Shown here in pieces: positions 31,301-43,416 of a DNA stretch of 64,000 bases. The notes under the pieces are model-generated. The model saw nothing but the letters and a program-made list of their open reading frames with translations. It was not told the DNA's origin and made no database searches. Each line of letters begins with the position of its first letter. Positions within the stretch are counted from its first letter, which is position 1. Source of the DNA: Agarophyton chilense. Taxonomy: Eukaryota > Rhodophyta > Florideophyceae > Gracilariales > Gracilariaceae. The DNA is taken from assembly GCA_030374765.1 (NCBI GenBank), contig JARGXX010000109.1, positions 868,001 through 932,000 on the forward strand, in the 5' to 3' direction. The position numbers and the translations under genes were made by a program.

Positions 31301-34300
31301 CCTGATGGTCACGCTATTGAGGCTCCTGTAGTCCACACAGAACCTCATACGGTTATACCCTTTCTTTTGAACCAGAACCACGGGACTAGCCCAATCTGAG
31401 TTGGCTAATTCAATTACACCTTCTTGGAGCATTCGCTCCACTTCTTAGAGTTCTACCTTTCTCGCCTTCGGACCTGCACGGTATGGTTGCTGATAAATCG
31501 GCTTCGAGTCAGGGAGGAGCTCGATGCGATACTGTGTGGCCTTAATTTGGCCCAGATGGCCTGACCGCATGGTTTCGAACTCCTCCAGAAGGTCGATAAT
31601 ACGGCCCCACAGTTGGCCATTTTCTTGACCGATCTGGACTGTATCTTTCCATTGCCTCTCAGGGTCCGCTCCCTCTTCTCTGTCTACCGATGCCTTATCG
31701 GTTGGCTTTGATTCCGAGTTGGTATTTATCGATACCTTTGTGGTTGTGGACGCATTTGCGCACCCCCCTTCCTTATCGAAGGCGACCTCGCCGAGATCAG
31801 TGTGAGCTACGGTGAAGACCCCTTGTGGTGCCGGTAGTGCTATGCCGACATTGGTATTTTTCGGCAACTTCACGTCATGACTGCTGAAGGGGCTGAGACA
31901 CACCTTAAAGGGTTGATTTGGGATGTTGTCGACAATCCCAATGGCCATCAAGGTGAGGTGTGGATGTGGTAACCTCGGATGGTTTTGTAGTATGACCAGC
32001 CGGGGGTCGCACACGAAACCGGTACCAATATTTGGTGCATTGGCGGGATAACAACCTGTTTGGTAATGCGCACTTTGTTGGAGACCGTTTCGGTGGATAT
32101 CGTCTTCTTCGGTTTGACGAATCATCCCCGTTTGGCTTCCGTATTACCTAAAATGGCAATTCGTCCCCCCTGACGTAGGGCGACTGTATGGGAACCAGGA
32201 AGGATTGCTTTGACATGTCTGTCAATGAAGTTCGTACCTAGTAGGCAGTCTGTCGGTAAACGGTCGACAACAAAGAATAGCAGTCTTACCTTGAGGATTC
32301 CGAGTTGCACCACAGTGGTGAGCATACCTCGAAGGTTTCATGGGCGCTCATTTGCATCCACAAGCGGGTTGTTGTCGGGAGGTCGGCTCAAGTTCCAAAG
32401 TACCGGCGCAGCTATAACGAGGGAGTTCAGGACGTTTGGGCCGGCCCCCGTTTCCAACACGCAGGTGACCGGAACCGCAAGGCGATGGGAAAAACACATT
32501 GAAGCACGTAATTTATAGTTGTTGTACTTCATATGACACACCGGAACTGGTTGTGACGTGTTCTCTTCCACCTTCAACGTTCTGGGTATCGATTGGCCTT
32601 CCGATTGCAGGGTGGGTTCGGCCATTACGCCAACCGCTCGGTGTTTTCCTCCTGTACGGCAGGGGTTGATTCCAAGTTTGGTGTTTCCTCGATGGTATTG
32701 ACCTGTACCGGAGTACGGGGTGCTTGCGTTGAAGACCCATAGAGGCGTTGGTGATTCTGCATGCGAGCCTGAATCAACTGGTCTCTCATCCCTGGAGGTA
32801 CGTTAGCGCAATTGTTTGCCAAATGGTCTATCGCGAGACAAAACCAGCAAACGAGGCCTCCAGTTTGGGGGTCTCGCGTTACCATTGAGGGGGGCTTCGA
32901 AACCTGGTTGGTTGGAGCAGTGGCGTGGGATGTGGGTGGAGAGTTATGGGAGCTCGCTCCTTGCATCCTATGCGAGCTCACCGAACTTGGCGGCGATTGT
33001 ACCTAGTCTGGTGTACGCGTTGACGACCAATTTCCTACCGTCAACGGTTTCGGGAACCGCCCCTGGGTCGCTGCCAAGTGGATAGCAGTTCCTGTAGGTA
33101 CTTTGATGTGCGAGCTACCCTCTGCGGTGGTTGTGTCTTCAATTTCCAAGACTGATCTTTTCGGTTTATCCTTCGAGTTCGGAGGCATGGCTGGTCTCTT
33201 TCCCAGCCGAAGGGTATCTCCAAGGCCCTGGGAGTATCCAGCCAGCACACTGTAGTCTACTTTTCGGTTACTGGCCAGGTAATTGCGTACCTGGGAACGG
33301 ATCGCTTTGTCGACATTGTCGGAAAATAGCGATTTTATCCTCGAGATAGTGAACACATTACCACAACGGGTTGCCAGATTCCAAAGCGCAAGCGAAAACT
33401 CCGATTCGGTTTGCCCAGACCTTTGATGGTAAGCGAGGACTTCCGAGTAAGCCTCTTGGATAACCTCATCGGTGGCGTATGTTTCCAAAAGGAAATTGAC
33501 CACTTCTGGGTAAGACTCCAACATCTCCGTGCCATCCCCATCCATCGCTAAGGTGTTGCCGAGGATCCTACCCTGCAGCAAGTAGTATGCTTGTACTTTA
33601 AGGTAAAACTGAAATAGCCACATCGCAGCGCCCTCAAAAAACCCATTTTGGTCACATGCAAGCTTGAACTTCTGTAGAAACTCAGTTTTCGCAATAGGAT
33701 CCGTACCTGTGAATGTTGTGTCACCCATTTCGAATCTGAGCTTCTTGTGGTGCTTAGTAATCTTCTGAGCGTTCTCTTGGGTGTATTCAGAAGTCTTGTT
33801 GATCCACCGACAAGTCCTGTAGTCAACCGCTTTGGTGAACATATCGTTCAAGAGTTGGGGCACCTCCAGGTCTATTTCGGTGTCCGACTCAAATTTGGGC
33901 GACTCATTGTATCACTTTTTACCCTTTCGGTCCTTTTTCGACGACTTCTTCGTCGGCCTGTTCGTTTTCTTCTTCTTCTTACATTTACGGTCATCATCCG
34001 ACGATGAACTCGTATCGGAACTGGAGTCTGACGAGTCGAGGTCTGAATCATCCTCTCCATTCGTCCCCCTCTTCGTCCTCCGCTTCTTCCTTTTTCGGTT
34101 TCTTCGTCGCTCATCCAACGAGTCAGACGAATCGTCCTTGGGACCACCTCCATGGGTATTCTTTTGAACGAGACCTGTAATTGGTGGCAGGTAAATATCT
34201 TGAGGATCTACCTTCCCCGGGACCTCTTGACTCTGCCTTGGACCTTGTAGGTACTCACTATCAGTAGGTAAGTGCTTGGAATGGGTGGAATGACCCATTT

Positions 34301-34892
34301 GGAACCCTTGTGGTATGCACTTTGCGATGGTCACCTGAGTAGGTCGGGATTCTGCGAATCCCTCGGAAACCCAAAGGTCCTGCACAGCACGGTAAACATG
34401 CTCCCTGGCATCTGTAAAGAGATACTGTTTCACCATTTCATGTATTCTTTCCGATAGCTTTTGGGCTGCTCGGTCAACCACAATACGGGTAAATGAATCG
34501 ACGTCCGTTGAGGGCGGAACCATCCGGGTATCCAACTTCTCCTTTACGGTTAACGCATCCTCGACCGCGAGGGTGACGATCGCTTTCGCCCGCTCTTCGA
34601 GCTGAGGCCAAAGCTCCTCCGCTGCAACCTCAATTGGTAATTCCCTTTGAGGTTCCATTGCCATTGGCGGCGGACCATGTAACTTTCCGGTTTTGTCTCG
34701 AGGGTGTCGGAGCAGTTCCTCGGGGTTTTCCAGAATCTTTTGAGCTGATGGGGCTCCTTTAAGACCTTTATGGCTTGGCGGGGCGCTCGCACCACGCGTA
34801 TTCCTTTTAGGTCGTTCCATTTGTGACCAATAGTGGTATCCTGTATTGCTTTTCGGGATTTCCTGAAACCAAATAGGTGTACGAGCGCCCAA
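28370..34892 (-). other. Element A gag-pol region with C-terminal chromodomain
   Basis: Domain order gag, protease, RT, RNase H, integrase, chromodomain, which defines the chromovirus branch of Ty3/gypsy. RT is recognised from FCVDYRSLNSVTIRDSYPIP. RNase H is recognised from TEKECLAVVWSM. Integrase is recognised from its zinc-binding H-H-C-C region and the core segments VAIDLLGPL and YHPQTNGQVERFNHTL. The chromodomain has LKHTVRWYGWGPEGDTLEP. In this family the chromodomain directs integration to particular chromatin. Broken. Confidence 0.9.
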
Positions 34893-34948
34893 TTTTTCTC
34901 GGAATCTCGTGTGAACCGTGAAGGCACGACGAAACCTAAAAATACTTT

Positions 34949-34964
34949 CTAAGTCGGGAGACCA
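34949..34964 (-). other. Element A primer-binding site
   Basis: Minus-strand TGGTCTCCCGACTTAG, three bases inside the 5' LTR. It starts with TGG as expected for pairing with a tRNA 3'-CCA. Identical to the site of element B. The tRNA species was not identified. Confidence 0.75.
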
Positions 34965-34967
34965 AAA

Positions 34968-35105
34968 TGTCGTACAATCACCTCTGGGGTATGCTACTGT
35001 CTAGTCTCGGGAGCGTAGTGACGCTCAACCGTAGGGAGCGTGTTGAAGCTCAACCTTAGAAGGTAGACGTACTAAACCTGGATTGTACCAGGGCACCGTG
35101 AAAAC
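34968..35105 (-). repeat. Element A 5' LTR, first part
   Basis: 138 bp matching the element A LTR. Interrupted by element B; the remainder resumes at 46209. Together, minus the 5-bp duplication, the pieces equal one LTR length. Confidence 0.92.
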
Positions 35106-35978
35106 TGAAGGACAATCTTCAAGGGAGTTTCTTCCCAGGACTTAGAGATTACGCTCGCTGGAGGACTAGCTTGGTCTATGGCAAGCTATACCGCTATTGC
35201 GTGCTGACGGCCGGTTAGGACCGGAAGTGCACACTGGTGGAACACGTGGACTGCACGGATGCCGACGCTCGAGTGCGAGGCGTGCCACACGTGGCCCGGA
35301 TTCTACCTAATGGTTAGTATTATTTAGTAATTTTTAGTATTTATTTAGCCACGCTATCGCTATTTAGTGTCTATTTTTCGGGCGCGCGCCCACGGTCAGA
35401 GGCCGCGCGCCACACTACTTAGGAGGTTGAGAACTGCTCCCCAGTAACCATCCTCTTGGGAGATCCCAAGGAGGGAGTCTTGGCTCTGAACTCTTCGCCT
35501 TCGGCGCGTCTTCACCGCATACTGCGTGAGCGCCCGTCGCACGTTAGTTCATCCACCCCTCTGTCGACCGGAGTGCTTCCACCACCGTGGGTTCATATTT
35601 AATCGCCGACACTTGTCGTAGTCTCGCCACTGTATAGGGTTTCGCCCCTGTTTCATCTTGTTCTCCTTTTTGGCACTCGTGAGTGGCCGCACCACTCACC
35701 CCGCTTGTCCACATCATACGAGTGTTTCCTCGCTCCTTTTCCGACAATCGCCGTGATTCCGCTCCGCCTAGGATTGATCACACCCCGGACTGTGCCGTGC
35801 TCACTTAAACACTCTGGGGATATCCCGCCGGATTGGCCTCGTTCTTACACCCGACTCCGTCGTGACTTTCCAGAGTGGCTCTGTTTCTGTGCTCCGCTGG
35901 GACGCGTCCCCTCCGCCTGAGGCGTGTCTCTCCAGAGAGGAATATCCCGAACATCTTCGTGGTGTCTCCGCTCCTACA
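35106..35978 (+). repeat. Element B 5' LTR
   Basis: An 873-bp LTR beginning TGAAGGACAAT and ending CTCCTACA. It pairs with 45320-46208. Confidence 0.92.
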
Positions 35979-35981
35979 AAC

Positions 35982-35997
35982 TGGTCTCCCGACTTAG
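35982..35997 (+). other. Element B primer-binding site
   Basis: TGGTCTCCCGACTTAG, three bases after the 5' LTR. Identical to that of element A. Confidence 0.75.
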
Positions 35998-36143
35998 AAG
36001 TTTGAGTCGAGCACACTCAGTCACGAGTACTCGGAAAGACGACTCACAAATTGAGGTTGATCTCAGTTGCACTCTTCGTGGAAGTTTCTTGGCCCCACTA
36101 ACCGATCGCGTTTGGATACTCACGTGTAACGGATTCTGATCTC

Positions 36144-38324
36144 ATGTCGTCCAAAGACCGTCCGAGGACGCGGAGTCAAACCGGTGCACCGGAACCCTCG
36201 CAACCATCCCGAATCCCGGTCCATTCACGGTCTCATACCGGTGGATCGACTGGCGTGCCACGTGGAAAAGCCTCGAGACCTTCGGTCTCTGATTCGACAC
36301 CCCCAGCAAGTGGAGCAGGACCGGCTTCTGCCGCCGCCCAGATTCTCTCCCCTGCTAGGGATGTCACTCTCCATCCTATCTTTGCAGCTGTGGAAGAGCA
36401 ACTCCGCTGTATGCGGGAAGCTCAAGTCATCCTTGCAGAGCAGTTCGATTCCATTCCCAAGAAGGTAAATGGCACTGCTACGCAGGATTTTTCTGAGGAC
36501 CTCTGTGTCCTCCGTGCTGATATGAACTCGATTCTAGAGTCCCTTGGTGGACCCTCGGCCTTTGTCAAGGACGTCGCGGAGAAGTTCTCGCGCGTCCGAA
36601 GCCGTCTCGAGACGTTGGAACAATCCCTAATGTCGGGGAATAATCCGACCGAGCCCGTTGCAGTATCCTACAAGGGAAGAAAGGAAGAGAACCGCCAGGC
36701 TCGAAAGAAGCAAAGGAACACGGATCCCGAACCGTCAGACTCCTCATCCTCGGAGTCCGACTCTTCCGATTCATCGGTAGAAGTAGCTCGCTGTGAGCGT
36801 TCCTCACGCTCTAAGCGGTCAACAGCCACCCATGGTGTGATCTGCGCCCGCACGAAGGAAAGGAAGCACATAGGTTTGAAGGAGCTGAAACCGACCAATT
36901 CACTCTTTAAGATTCTCTTATCATACCGGTACTACCGTTTGGAGGACTCCTCTTTGGATAGTACACCCCGTGGTATGGGGAGAGTGAAGGACTGCAGTAA
37001 GCGAATGTAGCTCTCAATTCGAAACCAGTTGTTTTCTGGAGAAGACCCAATATTGGTGTTGCATTTCTTGGCACGCTTTGTCGCGGAAGCTGACATCCTT
37101 GGAATGAACGAGGGACAGGCCTACATTGCCTTACCGTACTTGTTACGTGGGCTTGCAGAAGACCAGTATCACTCTGTGAGAGGTACATCACGCGCGTCCG
37201 AAGGAGGGGTAACCTGCTGGCCCGAAGCAGTTCAGTACCTCCTAAGTTCAAATGCTACTAACCCCGCCATTCAGCAGGCTATACGCGGCCTGCGGGACAC
37301 TCGCCAACGGCCAGACGAGTCGGGAACTGATTATTCTACGCTCCTGAACAAGGCATTCCACCGCTTTGGCAATGTTTACCCCGCTGAAGAGCGTTGTACC
37401 ATGTTTATCGATGGTTTGGACCCGGCGATCCGGATTATTGCTGCTCGACGTCGAGAAGATAGACCTAAAGCCACGTATTTGGAACTAGAGGAGTTCGTCG
37501 GCGCAGAAGGTGAAGCCTTGCGCGCACGCACTCCTGGATCCAGGGTTAGGTCCTCAAAAGCGTTGATGTTACAACCGGGTACCCCGTCAGCTTTGATAAT
37601 CGAGGAACAGGCCTCTCGAAGGGATTATGATAACGTGCAGCTAGCCCATATCGACCTCCATTCCATCCCGACAACGAAGTTACCCTCAACCTTGGACGAA
37701 TCACAATATGTGATTGAGGATGACACGCTACTCTATGCGGATAATGGTCGCGTTCGTGCGCCGCGCGTCCCACACGAGAGTGGTAATGTCCGCTTTTCGC
37801 GTGCTGGTTGGAGAGATACCCGCCCCGTGGTGATGTTCGCCGAGCCTCGCCACCCAACTCCGGCTTCTGGTCTGATTTGTCACCTTTGCTACAAAACAGG
37901 CCATACTTCTCCACAATGTGTGTTGTCTCTCCGAGAATGGGCACAAGTCGTAATCAATTACGAGGCCCTATCCCAGGAGAACAAAGCAGTTGTTCCGAAT
38001 GCATCGTATATCCGTTCTCAAAAGGATGTTCCACATCACGTGTTGCATCCCCGAGCTCTGGTCGTACCTGCACCGGAATCCCGTGTCACCGACGTTGTCA
38101 GTCACCCCACCGCTTCTGCGGAACCTTCTGGACCTGATGCCCTGGCGTTGCCTGCTCAACGTCCTGAGCAGCCGCCTCCGGCGGAGCAGGCCCAGAAAAA
38201 CTTAATGTGGGAGTCTCCTCTCAAGGAAGGGCGCCCTCAGAGTCGAGGTCGATGGCGCCCGAGGCGTCCAAGCCTCACTCTCCGGTCAAAACCCTTTCAA
38301 GGAAAGAGGCCGTCAATGACGTGA
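36144..38324 (+). other. Element B gag region
   Basis: Starts MSSKDRPRTRSQTG. It has a Ser/Pro-rich N-terminus, a coiled-coil-like middle, an acidic serine run (SDSSSSESDSSDSS) and a retrotransposon-gag-like segment from about 37029. A CCHC zinc knuckle (CHLCYKTGHTSPQC) and a basic C-terminus follow. In this family the product forms the intracellular particle. Confidence 0.8.
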
Positions 38325-38506
38325 ACTCGGAACACTTCAGCGTTCTTCGTCGTCCGTGGAAACGTGTTTCTCATAACCGGTTCCCGGATAGAGTTCTGGT
38401 GATGGCCAAGAGAAACTACAAGGTCTATGCTGACCTTGGCCTTTCACCCCAGTTTATGGTGCGACACCTAACCGTCTTAGAAAACGGTGCCGGTCTGTAA
38501 TTTGTC

Positions 38507-41500
38507 GTGGAGGAAGTGTTACCGCCTGCTTTGCAGTCTAGGATCTGCCGCGACCACGTCCCGGAGGTCACGGACGCGAACAACAAACCGTTGGATACGG
38601 TGGGGTTCATAGAACTGGTAGTCCGCGTTGGCGCTCGGGTGGTGAAACTCGACTTCATCGTATGTCAAAAATCATCCGCCCCAGTCATCTTGGGTTGCGA
38701 CTTTTGCGACCGCTTCGTCGAAGCGATCTTCCCCCGCCAACGGCGTGTCGAGATGGAGGATGGATCGTACACCCCGATCGTTTGTCGTCCGCTTAGGCGT
38801 GCCACGAAGAAGCATGTCCCGCTAACGGCAGCACAGGAACCTGGACCAAATAACCGTGAATCTAATAAGCTCCACGTGGCAGCGTCGTTGTGCGTTTCGC
38901 CTGAGTCCCAAATGATGGTGAACGTAACCTCCCGTAAACACGGACTCCGGGTCTTGCAACCATTGTCGTCACTGTATGACAGGCACAGCCTCGCAATTGC
39001 GAATGGATTCGTCCATGTGGAGCCAAACCAACCGTTTCACGTGCTGATCGCCAATCTAGTGAATGTACCCCAGTATCTGGTGAAGAACCAAGTGATAAGG
39101 TACGTCATGCCGCACCCCATCGCAATTGTGCCGACAAAGCTGACCGCAGCTGACGTTCTCGGACTAGTTCACACTAAGGAGGGGGACAGCCCGGAACCCG
39201 TTTCATCACCGGTATCTGGCGTTCAACCTGTATCATCAGGGATGCAGCCCGTTTCAACGAGTGGTGACCGCCCCGATCCAGTCCAAGAGCTCGAGGAACT
39301 GGATCTCAGCCACGTCCCGGAGTCATACCGCCATCGATTGCGAGAACTATTGAGGGACTTCACCACTATGTGAGACGGCTCCCTTGGTGAGATTGCCACT
39401 ACGGAACACCGGATTGATTTGCTACCGGACACCCGATCCATCTCTCAACACCCATACCGTGCCGGACCCGCCGCACGCGCGAAGGAAAAGGCACAAGTGG
39501 ATAAAATGCTTCGAGCAGCAGTCATTGAACCAACTCAGTCGCCGTGGGCTTCTCCAGTAGCACTGGCCCCAAAGCAGGATGGTTCCTGGAGGTTTTGCGT
39601 CGACTACCGTCCGTTGAATGCCGTTACCGTCAAGGACGTGTATCCAATCTCAAGAATGGACGAGTACATTGACTCGCTGGGCACCGCCACCGTCTTTACA
39701 ACCCCGGAAGCCGATTGGGAATACTAGCAAGTTCCGGTAAGGAAGCAAGACCAGGATAAAACCGCTTTCGCGTGTCACTTCGGTCTCTACCGTTTCAAAC
39801 GGATGCCTTTTGGTCCTACCAACGCCCCCGCTACTTTCCAGAGATCCATGGACATCCTATTGGCCCGCTTCAAATGGCGTACCTGCCTGGTCTACCTGGA
39901 CGACATAATCATCTTCTCAGATAATCTGGACAAGCATCTCACTCATGTGAGGGATATCAAGACCACGCTTCGAGATGCGGGTGTCACTCTTAAGTTGAAG
40001 AAATGTGACTTCTTCACGGACACCGTGAAGTATCTCGGCCGTGTTATCCGTCCAGGACGTGCTAAAATCGAGGAGACTCGTGTTAAGTCACTCAAAGAGG
40101 CTGAAGAACCGCGGACGCAAACCGAGCTTCGTTCCTTTCTGGGACTCGCAAACGTCTACCGACGATTCATCCTGCACTTTGCGGACAAGGCTGAACCGTT
40201 AAACGCGCTTTTGCGGAAAGGCCAACCACCAAAACTGGACCCCTTGACCCCCTTTCAAACGGAATCTTTCAACTCTCTTAAGGATTCTGTCTTCTCCGCC
40301 CCGATCCTCTCGTTGCAAAAGCCTGGCAGGCTCTTCACCGTAGATACAGACGCCAGCGACTACCAAGTAGGTTATGCACTGTTTCAAACTGCCCCCAATG
40401 GGGAAAGGCGCCCCGTAGGGTACTGGTCCCGATCGCTAAACGTCCACAAGAAAAATAACTCCGTCTCGGAGAAGGAATGCCTTGCAGTAGTGTGGGCATT
40501 ACAAACGTTGCGCTCCTATCTCATGGGTAATCATTTCACCGTTTTTACGGACCACGCATCACTTCGATGGCTACTCTCCATCTCGAAGACTTCAGGCCGC
40601 TTGATGCGTTGGCGTCTCCGTCTAGCGGAATTTGACTTTGACGTGCAGTACCGAAAAGGATCGTGCAACACCCAAGCCGATGCTATCTCCTGCCTGGTCA
40701 CTACTGGCGAAGCCCTACCCGTCAAAGAACATGAAATACCCTGCTTTTCAGTGAATGGCGACGACGCTATCATCGAGGACGAGGAACAAGACACGGACTC
40801 TTCCTATTCCGGTTCCTAGTTGGACGACTTTCTTCTCTCGGAAGATTCCGAGAAACCCTTACCAGGGAACTTCGTGCCAATTACTCCAGAGGATATGATA
40901 CGGGAGCAATTCGCTGACCCGTTCGGCGCGAAGGTCCACGCTCAACTCAATGGAGGAGGTACTCTCGCCTTTCAGGTGAATGACGCTGGATACCTTGTAC
41001 GGACCGTCGGATCGCACCCACAAATCGTGGTGCCACATAACCTCCATTCGAGAGTATTGCGGTTGTCGCACTACTCCAAACTGAGTGGCCACGTCGGGGG
41101 ACGGAAACTTCACCTCACCCTACGCCGTAACTTCTACTGGCCTGCCATGGCAGTGGACTGCTACGCAACGGTGCGGTTTTTTACCGGTTGCGCTCGGAAC
41201 CGTGTCAAACTCTGCCGTCATGCGACGATGTTGAAGCTGTTTCCAGCTCGCGCTCCATTGGAGTTTGTGGCCATCGAAATACTCGGTCCCTTCCTTACCA
41301 CTAAGCGGAATAACAAGTTCTTACTCGTAATTACGGATCGCTTCTCCAAGCTGGTCCGGACCGTACCGTTACGGAAGATCTCCGCTATGAGCGTGGCTCA
41401 AGCCTTCGTCCTACAGTGGGTCTTCTTCTACGGTCCACCGGTCAACCTCCTCTCCGATAACGGGAGACAGTTCGCCTCTTGTTTCTTCGAGAATATGTGT

Positions 41501-42436
41501 CGCATCTTGGACATTAGGAACCTGTTCACGTCCACTTACCACCCCCAAACTAATGGGCAGGCCGAACAGTTCAACCGGACATTACTTGCGACACTCCGTT
41601 CATACGATGCAGACCACCCCAAAGATTGGGACTTGTTCACTGATGCGCTCACCTTTGCATACAATACGCAGGTCCACAAGACAACTGGATTGACTCCCTT
41701 CGAGCTGGTACTGTCCCGTACCCCACCGCCCGTAGCGCTGGAACCACAGCCCACGCTGGATACCTTTCCGTCACCGACTGCTTACCGCGAAGCGTGGAAA
41801 ACTTGGCTCACGAAGCTCGTTCCCGCCACACGGCGTTCAATGGGCCGAGCCCAGGCCGGTTACAAGCGTGACTTTGATACCAAAGCCCCTCACTCGCCCG
41901 CCCCCGACGGTTCTGTATTCATCGGCAAAGAGTATTGGAACCCAGAGAAGGAGAAACGCCACAAGCTGTCACCCGTTGCCGACGGCCCCTTTCGGGTTAT
42001 TTCGGTGGCTCTCGACACTGTGGTTGTTGACCTCGCTGGTAATCACGAACGCATCTCCCGCGATCGCGTGATATCGGCTCCTCCGCCCTTAACATTCCAA
42101 CCTACTGGTGTGACTGCTCCCGTTGAAACGGATTCATCGACCCCCTTACCCCAGGTCCACCCGCGTCCCTACGCGTTACCACACCCATCTCGGGGTTTGT
42201 CAGACCTTCCGCTACCCGCGGCGTCCAACCTGCAAGGAATCGTGTCGCGCATTCTTCGCTCCTCCCCACTCCACCCGACGGACAACAACTCCGGCGCATC
42301 GACTAAGGAGGGGGAGGCGCCCGACAGCCGTCGTAATCCGGTCGATACCGTCGCTGGAAACGCCGCACCGTCGCTTGTCATTCTTCGCCCATCAGGGGTG
42401 CCTGATACCGACGTCTTGCACGACTCGACGCAGTAG
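38507..42436 (+). other. Element B pol region (protease, RT, RNase H, integrase)
   Basis: Aspartic-protease-like segment with VILGCDFCDRFVEAIFP. RT with FCVDYRPLNAVTVKDVYPIS and TCLVYLDDIIIFS. RNase H with SEKECLAVVWALQTL and TDHASLRWLL. Integrase with the zinc-binding region (HYSKLSGHVGG), catalytic-core segments FVAIEILGP and TSTYHPQTNGQAEQFN, and a Pro-rich tail. Typical chromovirus order. Confidence 0.9.
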
Positions 42437-42980
42437 CTATCGAAGCCTCAGAACGCAGCTGCGGATAACGCCACCAACACTCGCCGAGGTGTCACCAAAC
42501 GTGAAATACGGAATGTAAATGAGCTCGACGCACTGCAGCCTGATACAGTACGAGTGGACGACGCACCGCCAATTACCCCGCACAGGGAGGCGGATACATC
42601 CACGTCACCGACGCCGGACAGCCAGCCATTGGAACGCTCTCGTGACTACACGGAACCTCGCCGTGGGACAGAGAGGTGCGACAATGCGCCACCGCCCCAG
42701 CGAATCTCACCGCCGAAGCGAGCTTCACCACGCCGATTAGCGGAACGACCACGCGAGTTACCCGCTGGTGTGGGCCCTCCAACCGGAGTGGGAAGCGCCG
42801 AAACAAGCCCGGCACTTGGGGAAAATGAAACGCCGAAGTCGGGTCGACATTCTACTTTGCCGAGGACTGCCTTGCGTGCTACACGGTCCGACCGGAGCGA
42901 AGCCGCCCAACGCGTGATCACTTCGGTACCCCCTGGCTCAGGACGGGTACCACCCGTAAATAGCGACTCCGCCATACTGG

Positions 42981-43205
42981 ATGGCCCGGAAGTGTACCGA
43001 CAAGAGTTCCTTGGTCGGACGCATTTTGGAGCACACCTACCACCCAAAGGGGTATATCCAATACTTGGTCCGTTGGTACGGGTACGGCCCCGAATGGGAT
43101 TCAGACGAACCGATAGAGCACCTACCTCGGTCAAAGGTGGTACAGTATCATCGTCGTACTGTCACGGCTTTGCCGGATACCAAAGACCGAGCCCAATTGG
43201 GATAA
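42981..43205 (+). other. Element B chromodomain
   Basis: LVGRILEHTYHPKGYIQYLV followed by R-W-Y-G-Y-G and E-W-D-S-D-E-P, the classic chromodomain pattern. It corresponds to the chromodomain of element A. Confidence 0.85.
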
Positions 43206-43416
43206 GAAGACACCCTATGGGGATAAAAAAACAGAAGATCTGTGTAAGGACCCTTTGAAGAAGGAGCAGATGCACAGAAGACCTGGAGAAGGACACTCAG
43301 AAGAAGTGGAAGAGACGAAAGAAAACAAATACGTCATAGACGGAAGCAGTTTACTATTTTCGAAGTTGCAGCACACACTACCGCAAGCGGGACATACTAA
43401 CCAAGATCACAAGAGA

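Noticed and set aside
42554-43258. 234-codon frame after integrase in element B considered as a separate gene
   Set aside because: Low-complexity Pro/Arg/Thr-rich linker between integrase and chromodomain; part of the retroelement.
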